Source of the DNA: an uncultured Bacteroidota bacterium
GTDB taxonomy: Bacteria; Bacteroidota; Bacteroidia; Chitinophagales; Chitinophagaceae
Direction: 5' to 3'
Length of the DNA: 11,717 bases
Assembly (NCBI GenBank): GCA_903835145.1
Contig: CAILMA010000768.1
Location: 1 to 11,717 of the forward strand
Part shown: piece after piece, positions 1-6,122 of the stretch
Position numbering within the stretch: the stretch's first letter is position 1
How the letters are laid out: each line of letters begins with the position of its first letter
Position numbers and translations under genes: made by a program
Notes under the pieces: model-generated
The model's database searches: none
The model's input: only the letters and a program-made list of their open reading frames with translations
Told to the model about the DNA's origin: nothing

Positions 1-431
1 CACTCAAGCAGTACATTGCCATCTATCCCTAATTTTTCATGTATGGCACGCAAGAAGTCTACATCCGGCTCGCGCTTGCCACTGAGAATCTGTGAAACTT
101 TTGCGGGACTCATGTGCATCAGCGTTGCAAGGCTCTTTTGGTTCAGCTTTCTTTGTAGCATTTTAAACCGGATTATATCTGTAAGGTGAGGCTCGTAGCC
201 AAGTGCGGCAGCAATTTTTTGCACATCGTTTTCCCCTTCACTTACTGACCTCGCATCTATCGGCACCATACCATGTCTTTCTTCATATGCAGCTACCAAG
301 CTGGCAGTATGCGCTATCCAATCCAGTTCTTGGTCAGTGAGGTTTTCGTCGTTTTTGGTAGCGATTCGCTCCAGCAGTTTCACTACTTCATCATAATCCG
401 CTTTACTTGCTATGTTTGCGATTTTATCCAT
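1..431 (-). CDS. higA: HigA-type antitoxin, XRE-family HTH protein (partial, C-terminus beyond left edge)
   Basis: This is an open frame on the minus strand starting at the ATG at 431-429; 143 codons are visible before the window ends and no stop is reached. The first 80 or so residues are mostly helical and acidic, and about residues 84-138 form a lambda-repressor-like helix-turn-helix with the motif LNQKSLATLMHMSPAKVSQ followed by LSGKREP. This two-part layout (N-terminal toxin-binding region, C-terminal HTH) is that of HigA antitoxins of the type found downstream of HigB in Bacteroidota. It lies 39 nt downstream of the toxin frame in the usual toxin-first order. By family knowledge it would neutralise HigB and repress the operon. 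The neighbouring toxin frame is interrupted, so this antitoxin may now stand alone as a regulator. The family call is solid from the HTH and the neighbour; the exact C-terminus is not visible. Confidence 0.82.
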   Translation of the reverse strand, partial: MDKIANIASKADYDEVVKLLERIATKNDENLTDQELDWIAHTASLVAAYEERHGMVPIDARSVSEGENDVQKIAAALGYEPHLTDIIRFKMLQRKLNQKSLATLMHMSPAKVSQILSGKREPDVDFLRAIHEKLGIDGNVLLE

Positions 432-470
432 GTTTTTTATGTTAAATACCAAGCTGGCATTGGCTGTCCT

Positions 471-764
471 TTACAGCACGCTAATGTCCAGCTTGTCGTA
501 CTCAGAGTGGATACCGAAAAATTTGACAAATATTGTTCTTGTTTTAAAAATTATTCTAACTATCAGCCTGTAATGGCTGCCCATAATATCAAAAATGTAA
601 AGTCCGTTACCGAAATAGTCCACCGAGTTAAATGTGGCTCGAAGTTCATTTAGGTTTGCCCAGTCAGTAGTACTGACCAATAAATACCATTTTGTAATCG
701 CTTCAGCAGCCTGCGGATATTAATCCTTATACCGGTTCAATGTACTCCTCGTGATAATTACCAC
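471..764 (-). pseudogene. higB: HigB-type toxin (RelE superfamily mRNA interferase), interrupted by an in-frame TAA
   Basis: Read from the GTG at 764-762, the frame gives 97 residue positions, my recollection of the usual HigB length. It starts VVIITRSTLNRYKD, reaches TAA at 722-720 (codon 15), then continues in the same frame as YPQAAEAITKWYLLVSTTDW through motifs NELRATFNSVDY, GNGLYIFDIMGSHYRLIV and IFVKFFGIHSEYDKL to a TAA at 473-471. Both sides of the internal stop look like one HigB protein: the N-terminal beta strand and helix, then the conserved YRLIV and H-x-E-Y-D-K motifs. HigB toxins cleave mRNA at the ribosome. The stop probably inactivates the toxin or shortens it to at most 69 residues, starting at the TTG at 680-678 and missing the N-terminal strand and helix. 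No frameshift is needed; a single nonsense change explains it. A sequencing error cannot be excluded. Confidence 0.75.
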
Positions 765-785
765 TTTAAATTATTTTGTTCATTC

Positions 786-825
786 CATTTCGCCGCATTT
801 TTAGAGTTGCCGCCTCATTTTTAGA
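786..825. repeat. Imperfect 20-bp tandem repeat upstream of higB (two copies)
   Basis: The ten bases CATTTTTAGA occur at 796-805 and again at 816-825, exactly 20 bp apart. The bases to the left of each are partly shared (CGCC then CGCCT context), giving roughly 14-15 matches in 20. The repeats lie about 20-60 bp upstream of the higB GTG, where a toxin-antitoxin operator would be expected. The 20-bp period puts both copies on nearly the same face of the helix. A role as HigA-binding site is inference from position only. Confidence 0.5.
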
Positions 826-868
826 AAATATAATGCTCAAAAGCTAATTTGTAGTATACCTGAGTTGT

Positions 869-908
869 AAATTTAGAAATTAAATTTCAAATTTAGAAAT
901 TAAGTTTC
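869..908. repeat. 20-bp tandem direct repeat (two copies, one mismatch)
   Basis: A 20-bp unit beginning AAATTTAGAAATTAA spans 869-888 and is repeated immediately at 889-908, differing only at the base after AAATTAA (A in the first copy, G in the second). It shares the core TTTAGA and the 20-bp period with the pair at 786-825. It lies about 105-145 bp upstream of the higB start and 220 bp upstream of hsp20. It could be a repressor site, an AT-rich upstream element or replication slippage. Confidence 0.6.
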
Positions 909-1089
909 ATTTCGGCTATTTGCTGCTGATAAGGTCTTCATAGCCGGTTCCGCGAAACACAGGCTTCTTCAACCGCCGAAACAAATGTATTAAAATATTG
1001 TTAAGTGTCATGCTATATTTCAAATTGTCACCCCCAAACGTAAAATTTCTGCAAGTTTTTCAGTCTTGTTTCGTCATTTGCAGTGTGGC

Positions 1090-1117
1090 ATTTTGTTTGT
1101 GATTGTTTTTACAAAAT
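1090..1117 (+). repeat. AT-rich inverted repeat adjoining the hsp20 Shine-Dalgarno
   Basis: ATTTTGT (1090-1096) and ACAAAAT (1111-1117) are perfect 7-bp arms around a 14-base loop. The right arm ends one base before AGGAGG. In the mRNA it would be a weak hairpin beside, but not covering, the ribosome binding site. This position would suit a temperature-sensitive leader, but the arms do not pair with the Shine-Dalgarno itself. Confidence 0.3.
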
Positions 1118-1123
1118 AGGAGG
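1118..1123 (+). promoter_or_regulatory. Strong Shine-Dalgarno of hsp20
   Basis: AGGAGG lies five bases before the ATG at 1129. A full consensus site is notable because the other genes in this window have weak or no Shine-Dalgarno sequence, as is common in Bacteroidota. It fixes the hsp20 start. Confidence 0.75.
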
Positions 1124-1128
1124 AAAAT

Positions 1129-1599
1129 ATGAACTCGCTAATGAAATCAACAAACGGAAATGGCAGCGTGCCAGTGACAACTTTCAGCGGTCTGGTCGAC
1201 AAAATTTTCCAGAACAATGTAAACCGCTTATTAGATGATGACTTTTGGGGTTTCAACAATGCACCCCAAAACGTAAGTGTGCCTGTAAACGTGAGAGAAA
1301 CGGGCAAGGGCTATGAGTTGGAGTTGGTGGCTCCGGGGCTCAAAAAAGAGGATTTTAAAATTAATGTACATGGTGAAGTGCTCACTGTTAGCTTTGAGCA
1401 ACAGCAGGAGCAGCAAGCCAGAGAGGATGGCTGGTTGAGGAAAGAATACCAAAGAAGGTCCTTTGTTCGCAGCTTCAACCTTGATGAGGCAATAGATGCC
1501 GGTAAAATAACAGCAACATATGACAACGGTATATTGCATTTGAGCCTGCCTAAAAAAGAGGAAGCTCAGGCTGTTTCCCGCACTATCGAAATTAAATAA
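1129..1599 (+). CDS. Hsp20/alpha-crystallin family small heat-shock protein
   Basis: This 156-residue protein matches the usual length of bacterial small heat-shock proteins, ATP-independent cytoplasmic holdases that bind unfolding proteins and pass them to the DnaK or Clp machines. Residues 1-47 are a variable N-terminal arm. The alpha-crystallin domain spans about 48-141, with VAPGLKKEDFKI (67-78), RSFNLDEAID (114-123) and the hallmark TYDNGILHLSLPK (130-142), in which A-x-x-x-N-G-x-L is nearly intact. The C-terminal tail ends in IEIK (153-156), the I-x-I motif used in oligomer assembly. The start is fixed by AGGAGG five bases upstream. A 9-bp hairpin follows, then a lipoprotein on the same strand. 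No CIRCE-like element was seen upstream. Confidence 0.95.
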   Translation: MNSLMKSTNGNGSVPVTTFSGLVDKIFQNNVNRLLDDDFWGFNNAPQNVSVPVNVRETGKGYELELVAPGLKKEDFKINVHGEVLTVSFEQQQEQQAREDGWLRKEYQRRSFVRSFNLDEAIDAGKITATYDNGILHLSLPKKEEAQAVSRTIEIK

Positions 1600-1624
1600 T
1601 CACAATTGGGTCTATGGGCATGTT

Positions 1625-1650
1625 CAGGCGGTGTAGCAGTACGCCGCCTG
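1625..1650 (+). terminator. Possible terminator or processing hairpin after hsp20
   Basis: CAGGCGGTG (1625-1633) pairs with CGCCGCCTG (1642-1650) over nine positions with one G-T pair, around an 8-base loop. It lies 26 bases past the hsp20 stop and 51 bases before the lipoprotein start. No uridine tract follows directly; the T-run is about 25 bases further on. It may therefore be a weak terminator, an attenuator or an mRNA-stabilising stem between two cotranscribed genes. Confidence 0.45.
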
Positions 1651-1701
1651 TTCTATGTGCCAGCGAATTTTAAATTTTTTTCAACCACAAAACAGATTGT
1701 T

Positions 1702-2184
1702 ATGAAAAAGATGATTCTTGCTGCGTGCATGCTATTTTCTATCACTGGCTGTAATGCGCAGAACGACAACAACAAAAAGGAAAAAGTAACGAGCGGGCAA
1801 ACAACACAAAACAATCCTAAAGTCGATTGGAAAGTAAACAAACAATTCGATAGCAACGGTAACCTTATAGGTTATGATTCTACCTTTTCGTGGAGCTATT
1901 CCACTGATGCGGGCGGGCAGCAGTTGGGCGGAGACAGCCTCATGAATGCTTTCAAAAGCGGACTCGGTAGTCCATTCCCATCCCTTTTTCAGGGAAGTTT
2001 TGGCAAACTCTTTATGAACGACAGCTTGTTTTATCATGACTTCTTTACCAACGACTATTTTTTTCAAAACATGCGGGACGATAAGTTTTTTGATCACAGC
2101 CAAATGACTCAGGAAATGGACAGGCTGAGCAATGAAATTTTCAATCAACGTACGCGCACGCCTCAGGAGCTACCTAAAACGTAG
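1702..2184 (+). CDS. Small predicted lipoprotein, function unknown
   Basis: This 160-residue protein is read from the ATG at 1702; an in-frame start at 1606 is less likely because it would bury the signal sequence. Residues 1-17 form a lipoprotein signal: positive MKKM, a short hydrophobic stretch and the lipobox ITGC, with Cys17 as the lipidated residue. The mature protein starts with an Asn/Lys/Gln-rich spacer (18-40), then VDWKVNKQFDSNGNLIGYD and an aromatic, Asp-rich region with several FF and DSL segments, ending TPQELPKT. It is probably anchored in a membrane on the periplasmic side, since the residues after Cys17 do not show a clear outer-surface export motif. It follows hsp20 on the same strand and may be cotranscribed, which hints at an envelope-stress link, but this is inference. 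I do not recognise a named family. Confidence 0.75.
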   Translation: MKKMILAACMLFSITGCNAQNDNNKKEKVTSGQTTQNNPKVDWKVNKQFDSNGNLIGYDSTFSWSYSTDAGGQQLGGDSLMNAFKSGLGSPFPSLFQGSFGKLFMNDSLFYHDFFTNDYFFQNMRDDKFFDHSQMTQEMDRLSNEIFNQRTRTPQELPKT

Positions 2185-2298
2185 CCAATGGTGGTCTGTT
2201 TGCAGATAATCAATAGAGTAGAATGCTGCTATAAAAAATAAGTACGGGTGGGCCGCGAGACGCTATGTAATGCCCCGATTGACAAATGCTATAAACGA

Positions 2299-2805
2299 AT
2301 GGAACAACGCTCACAGACCAATATCCTCGATGACAGAAGGATTAAACTTCTGAATTACTTGCTCCGAAAAAATAAAATCCCCCAGAGCGGAGATTTTAAT
2401 CTGCAAAGTATTATTGCGAGTATTCCGACTGAAGAATACAAAAAGCTCTTTGCCGATAACCCTGAGTTTGAGAACATATGGAGGGATATTGATATGTCGC
2501 AATCACTGGGTAGGTTTTTAGTTGAAAACGGCCTTGCCAGTCAGGATGGGGATAACCTGCAACTTACACTGGAACGCGGAAAGGACCTGCAGAAACAAGG
2601 CAGCTACAATAAGCTGCTGGAAGATGAAAGATATATAACCAACGAGGCCCGAAGGGTAAGCGAGCTGGAGCTTGAAGCCGACCGTATGTTTCGCCGGCAG
2701 TATAAAATGAATACATTGATAGCAATTGGCACAGGCATGGCTGCCGTATATTACCTGCTTGAAATTCTGAATGGCTTTTTTGGCTTTTATCGCTATCCAC
2801 ATTAG
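2299..2805 (+). CDS. Hypothetical protein with winged-helix-like middle part and C-terminal membrane helix
   Basis: This 168-residue protein is read from the ATG at 2299. The frame is open back to 2248, but the extra 17 residues there look non-coding. About residues 12-60 are predicted helical and charged. Residues 68-105 (LGRFLVENGLA, then DGDNLQLTLERGKDLQKQGSY) resemble the wing and last helix of small winged-helix folds common in Bacteroidota hypothetical proteins. Residues 106-135 are highly charged and could form a coiled coil. Residues 138-158 (start LIAIGTGMAAVYYLLEI) form one membrane helix near the C-terminus, so the bulk probably faces the cytoplasm in a tail-anchored arrangement. 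It lies 137 bases before the photolyase operon on the same strand, but a putative promoter separates the two. I do not assign a function. Confidence 0.7.
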   Translation: MEQRSQTNILDDRRIKLLNYLLRKNKIPQSGDFNLQSIIASIPTEEYKKLFADNPEFENIWRDIDMSQSLGRFLVENGLASQDGDNLQLTLERGKDLQKQGSYNKLLEDERYITNEARRVSELELEADRMFRRQYKMNTLIAIGTGMAAVYYLLEILNGFFGFYRYPH

Positions 2806-2873
2806 GCGGTGTTGTTCGCCCGATAGCGCAGCCCGTTTTTCAAATTGCCTGCGCCAAATTCGCGAAACCTCCG

Positions 2874-2881
2874 TAAGTTTG
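2874..2881 (+). promoter_or_regulatory. Putative promoter -7 element of the photolyase operon
   Basis: TAAGTTTG matches the Bacteroidota -7 consensus TAnnTTTG exactly. The nearest upstream TTG (2845-2847) is 26 bases away, longer than the usual spacing of about 17-23, so the -33 part is weak. Transcription would begin near 2888, giving a leader of about 55 nt to the ATG at 2943, or about 106 nt to the GTG at 2994. Confidence 0.4.
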
Positions 2882-2942
2882 TTTAATATTTTTATGAAAA
2901 AATTAAACAAAACTGAAAGATACGCCTATAGCGGGTATAAGT

Positions 2943-4430
2943 ATGTTGATGGGGGCAGACAAGTTACAATGGCAATTCATACAAACGGCCATCGTGGATA
3001 AGGAGCCTATCAATATCGTTTGGTTCAAGCGTGATTTGCGGTTTACCGATCACGAGCCACTTTTTGAGGCACAGCAGCAGGGTACCCCGCTGCTGTTGCT
3101 GTATTGTTTTGAGCCATCAGTAATGGCTTATGCCGATAGCGATGTGAGGCACTGGCGTTTTGTGCACGAAAGCCTGACTGAAATGCAGGAACGGTTGAAA
3201 AACATAAACGGTGAAATTGCGGTTTTCCACAATGAATGCGATTTTGTATTTGCCGCACTTGCTCGGCATTACCACATAAAAACGGTTTTCTCGCATCAGG
3301 AAACCGGCAACAGGCTAACCTTTGATAGGGACATAGCCCTGGTCCGTTTTTTTAAACAAAACTGTATTCAATGGAAAGAATACCAAACCAACGGCGTAAT
3401 AAGAAAGCTAAAAACCTTGTCCGGTTGGGCAGACGGCTGGAAGCGGAAGATGACAGAGCCGCCCAAATTGATAAACGAAGAAAAATGGAATTTTTGTAAG
3501 GTGGATGCATCACTTTATGCCTCGCTAAGAGGTGAAGCGCTTTCACGGGAAATTACGGAGCACAACAAGAACTTTCAGCAGGGTGGTGAGTACTGGGCGT
3601 GGCGATACCTTGAGAGTTTTTTGAAGGAACGGTATGTAAATTACAGCAAGCACATCTCCAAGCCACTACTAAGCCGCAGAAGCTGCAGCCGCCTCTCGCC
3701 CTACCTGGCCTACGGCAATATAAGTATGCCCATGGTTTATCAATACACCATGCAGCACTACGAACAATCCACCAACAAGCGAGCATTAGACAACTTCATT
3801 TCCCGCCTGCATTGGCATTGCCACTTCATACAGAAGTTTGAAAGCAGTTGCCAGATAGAGTTTGAAAATATGAACCGGGCCTACAACCAGCTCATAAAGC
3901 CCAAAAATGAAGCACACATTACTGCATGGCAAACGGGTAAAACCGGTGTGCCATTGATAGATGCATGTATGCGGTGTGTGGTGCAAACCGGTTATATCAA
4001 TTTCAGGATGCGGGCAATGGTGGTCTCTTTTTTTGTGTTCAACCTTTGGCAGGACTGGCGGGAGTTACATTTTCTGGCACGTCAGTTTTTAGATTACGAG
4101 CCGGGGATTCACTACCCTCAGTTGCAAATGCAATCCGGCGTTTTAGGCAACCATACCATAAGGATATACAACCCTGTTAAAAATGCCGAAGACCACGATG
4201 CTGATGCTGTATTTATAAAGCAATGGGTGCCTGAGTTGGCGAACATCCCTGCCCATTTAATACACGAGCCATGGAAACTCAGCGCAATGGAGCAATTGCT
4301 ATATGGCTGTGCAATAGGGAACGACTATCCGCACCCTATTGTAGATATTGAAGAAACCCGCAAGCATGCAAGCACTCAGGTGTGGGAACACAGGAAGCAA
4401 AAAACAGAAAAAATTCACCCAAGCAAATAG
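2943..4430 (+). CDS. Photolyase/cryptochrome family FAD protein with atypical active site
   Basis: This 495-residue flavoprotein has the photolyase layout: an N-terminal Rossmann-type antenna domain ([18 protein letters not shown], 23-40) and a C-terminal FAD-binding domain with [13 protein letters not shown] (249-261), [17 protein letters not shown] (329-345), [10 protein letters not shown] (354-363), RIYNP (407-411) and HEPW (441-444). Eye alignment with E. coli PhrB keeps Trp277 (W291), Arg342 (R355) and two of the three electron-transfer tryptophans (W329, W372). Glu274 becomes R288, Asn341 becomes F354, Met345 becomes A358, and the NNGGWQW block that carries Asn378 and Trp382 becomes HYPQLQM (390-396). 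I recall the same HYPQ-x-QMQ pattern in other Bacteroidota relatives, so it looks like a family trait, not decay. The fold is secure; CPD repair is not. The start is uncertain: homologous sequence begins near residue 18, where a GTG at 2994 could also serve. It is the first gene of the operon. Confidence 0.9.
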   Translation: MLMGADKLQWQFIQTAIVDKEPINIVWFKRDLRFTDHEPLFEAQQQGTPLLLLYCFEPSVMAYADSDVRHWRFVHESLTEMQERLKNINGEIAVFHNECDFVFAALARHYHIKTVFSHQETGNRLTFDRDIALVRFFKQNCIQWKEYQTNGVIRKLKTLSGWADGWKRKMTEPPKLINEEKWNFCKVDASLYASLRGEALSREITEHNKNFQQGGEYWAWRYLESFLKERYVNYSKHISKPLLSRRSCSRLSPYLAYGNISMPMVYQYTMQHYEQSTNKRALDNFISRLHWHCHFIQKFESSCQIEFENMNRAYNQLIKPKNEAHITAWQTGKTGVPLIDACMRCVVQTGYINFRMRAMVVSFFVFNLWQDWRELHFLARQFLDYEPGIHYPQLQMQSGVLGNHTIRIYNPVKNAEDHDADAVFIKQWVPELANIPAHLIHEPWKLSAMEQLLYGCAIGNDYPHPIVDIEETRKHASTQVWEHRKQKTEKIHPSK

Positions 4431-4433
4431 TCC

Positions 4434-4583
4434 ATGAAAGGTGTTAAAAAAGAAAATCTGCCCCACAAAACATGCATTGTGTGCAACAAACCATTTAGCT
4501 GGCGAAAGAAATGGGAGAAAAACTGGGAGAGCGTCCTCTATTGCAGCGACCGGTGTCGGAATAACAAAACAAAACGCCCATGA
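4434..4583 (+). CDS. DUF2256 zinc-ribbon-like small protein
   Basis: This 49-residue protein is easily missed because of its size. It begins [20 protein letters not shown] and continues with [11 protein letters not shown] and VLYCSDRCR, the signature of the DUF2256 family. Four cysteines (C14, C17, C37, C41) form two C-x(2-3)-C pairs, consistent with one bound zinc in a treble-clef or ribbon fold; the Trp/Lys/Arg-rich stretch between them (residues 23-31) could contact nucleic acid. DUF2256 genes are known to occur beside photolyase/cryptochrome genes, but no biochemical role is established to my knowledge. It starts 3 nt after the first photolyase stop, and its TGA overlaps the ATG of the next gene (ATGA, 4580-4583), so its translation is probably coupled to both. 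An accessory role in flavoprotein or DNA-lesion handling is inference. Confidence 0.9.
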   Translation: MKGVKKENLPHKTCIVCNKPFSWRKKWEKNWESVLYCSDRCRNNKTKRP

Positions 4584-6121
4584 AAACAAGGAAAGTACTC
4601 CGCCTCATTTTGGGCGATCAGCTAAACCGACAGCATAGCTGGTATAAAATGGTAGATGAAACTGTAACCTATGTAATGATGGAGCTTCGCACAGAAACCG
4701 ATTATGCCACCCACCATATTCAAAAAGTAACTGGGTTTTTCGCAGCCATGCGTGCATTTGCGCGCGAATTGAAGGACCAAAAACACAATGTCATTTATAT
4801 CACGATTACCGAATCCAACAATCAGCAGGATTTTGAGCAAAATATATTGCATTTAATCAATGTAAATAAATACAATCATTTTGAGTACCAGCTACCTGAT
4901 GAATACCGGGTAGACCAACTACTAAACGGGCTTATCAGCAAGCTGGATATCACTTACACAGTTTATGACACAGAACATTTTTTTAGCACGCGGGATGAGT
5001 TGGGGAAATTCTTTGAGGGTAAAAAAACCTTTGTTATGGAGAGCTTTTACCGCTATATGCGTAAAAAGCACAACTTATTAATGGACGGCCATGATCCAAT
5101 TACAGGCCAATGGAACTACGACAGCGACAATAGGAAAAAACTGCCTGCTCACCATAAAGCCACACCTCCGTGTTTGTTTCAGAATGATGTGACCAGTATT
5201 GTAGAAGAGCTGAAAACTACGAATATTAAAACAATTGGTACCATCGAAGCCGTCCGCTTTCTGTGGCCTATTGATCGGTTGCAGTCGTTAACACTACTGC
5301 AATTCTTCGTTAGTGAATGCTTGCCTCTTTTCGGTACCTATCAGGATGCGATGTCGGCCGCCGAATGGTCACTTTACCATTCCCGTTTGTCCTTTTCGCT
5401 GAATACAAAAATGATATCGCCTGCTGAGGTTATTGCTGCGGCAATAAACGAGTGGGAAAAGCGAGGTACTGATATTCAGTACAATCAGCTTGAAGGATTT
5501 GTGCGCCAGATCATTGGGTGGCGAGAGTACATGCGGGGCATTTATTGGAGCAAAATGCCCGGGTACTCGGCCCTCAATTACTTCGGTCATAGCGCACCCC
5601 TGCCAGAATGGTATTGGACCGGCGATACAAAAATGAATTGTTTAAAACACAGCATAAAACAGTCGCTCACCTACGCATACGCACACCACATTCAGCGGTT
5701 AATGATAACCGGAAACTTTGCTTTATTGGCCGGTATAAACCCTGATGAAGTAGACGGGTGGTACCTCGGTATTTACATCGATGCTTTAGATTGGGTAGAA
5801 CTACCGAACACACGCGGCATGAGCCAGTATGCCGATGGGGGCATTGTAGGCACCAAACCCTATGTAAGTTCCGCTGCCTACATTGATAAAATGAGCAACT
5901 ATTGCAACAGTTGTTATTACAACAAGTCAAAGAAGACCGGTGATAAAGCCTGCCCGTTCAATAGCTTATACTGGAATTTTTATAGCAGACACGAAGATAA
6001 ATTAGCCAAAAACCCGCGCATAAGTATGGCTTATAGCACTTGGAGGAAAATGAAAGAAAGTCAAAGAACCGAATTGCTTGTGCAAGCCGACCACTATTTG
6101 AAAAACATAAATAGCCTTTGA
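4580..6121 (+). CDS. Iron-sulphur bacterial cryptochrome/(6-4) photolyase (FeS-BCP family)
   Basis: This 513-residue protein belongs to the FeS-BCP branch typified by Agrobacterium PhrB and Rhodobacter CryB, which repair (6-4) photoproducts with light or act as photoreceptors, and carry FAD, a 6,7-dimethyl-8-ribityllumazine antenna and a [4Fe-4S] cluster. The start is [10 protein letters not shown]; the antenna and linker region includes [10 protein letters not shown] and [13 protein letters not shown] (169-181). The FAD domain has [16 protein letters not shown] (305-320), [18 protein letters not shown] (366-383) with the active-site pair H369/H370, and [17 protein letters not shown] (405-421). 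Cluster ligands are C354, C442, C445 and C458; their spacing (88, 3, 13) equals that of C350, C438, C441 and C454 in PhrB. Every key feature is present, so it is probably active. Its ATG overlaps the DUF2256 stop, and the DASH cryptochrome follows after 1 nt. Confidence 0.95.
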   Translation: MKTRKVLRLILGDQLNRQHSWYKMVDETVTYVMMELRTETDYATHHIQKVTGFFAAMRAFARELKDQKHNVIYITITESNNQQDFEQNILHLINVNKYNHFEYQLPDEYRVDQLLNGLISKLDITYTVYDTEHFFSTRDELGKFFEGKKTFVMESFYRYMRKKHNLLMDGHDPITGQWNYDSDNRKKLPAHHKATPPCLFQNDVTSIVEELKTTNIKTIGTIEAVRFLWPIDRLQSLTLLQFFVSECLPLFGTYQDAMSAAEWSLYHSRLSFSLNTKMISPAEVIAAAINEWEKRGTDIQYNQLEGFVRQIIGWREYMRGIYWSKMPGYSALNYFGHSAPLPEWYWTGDTKMNCLKHSIKQSLTYAYAHHIQRLMITGNFALLAGINPDEVDGWYLGIYIDALDWVELPNTRGMSQYADGGIVGTKPYVSSAAYIDKMSNYCNSCYYNKSKKTGDKACPFNSLYWNFYSRHEDKLAKNPRISMAYSTWRKMKESQRTELLVQADHYLKNINSL

Positions 6122-6122
6122 T

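Larger units (their letters stand above)
765..1128. other. Intergenic region between higB and hsp20 (364 bases without a gene)
   Basis: No convincing coding frame is seen on either strand. The left part, just upstream of the higB frame on the minus strand, holds the two pairs of 20-bp tandem repeats listed separately. The right part ends in a strong Shine-Dalgarno sequence for hsp20, preceded by an AT-rich inverted repeat. I found no clear match to the Bacteroidota TAnnTTTG promoter element for either flanking gene. The closest on the plus strand is TATATTTC at 1014-1021, one base off, with no properly spaced upstream TTG. Confidence 0.6.

Noticed and set aside
273..653. 126-residue open frame on the plus strand across the higBA locus
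   Set aside because: It lies antisense to HigA and HigB, whose protein motifs are clear; its own sequence has no recognisable domain.
1606..1701. N-terminal extension of the lipoprotein frame from 1606
   Set aside because: It would run through the hairpin after hsp20 and hide the MKKM...ITGC lipoprotein signal; the start at 1702 is far more plausible.
2805..2820. GGCG/CGCC hairpin after the 168-residue protein as a terminator
   Set aside because: The stem is only 4 bp with an 8-base loop, and the T-run (2836-2840) is too far away.
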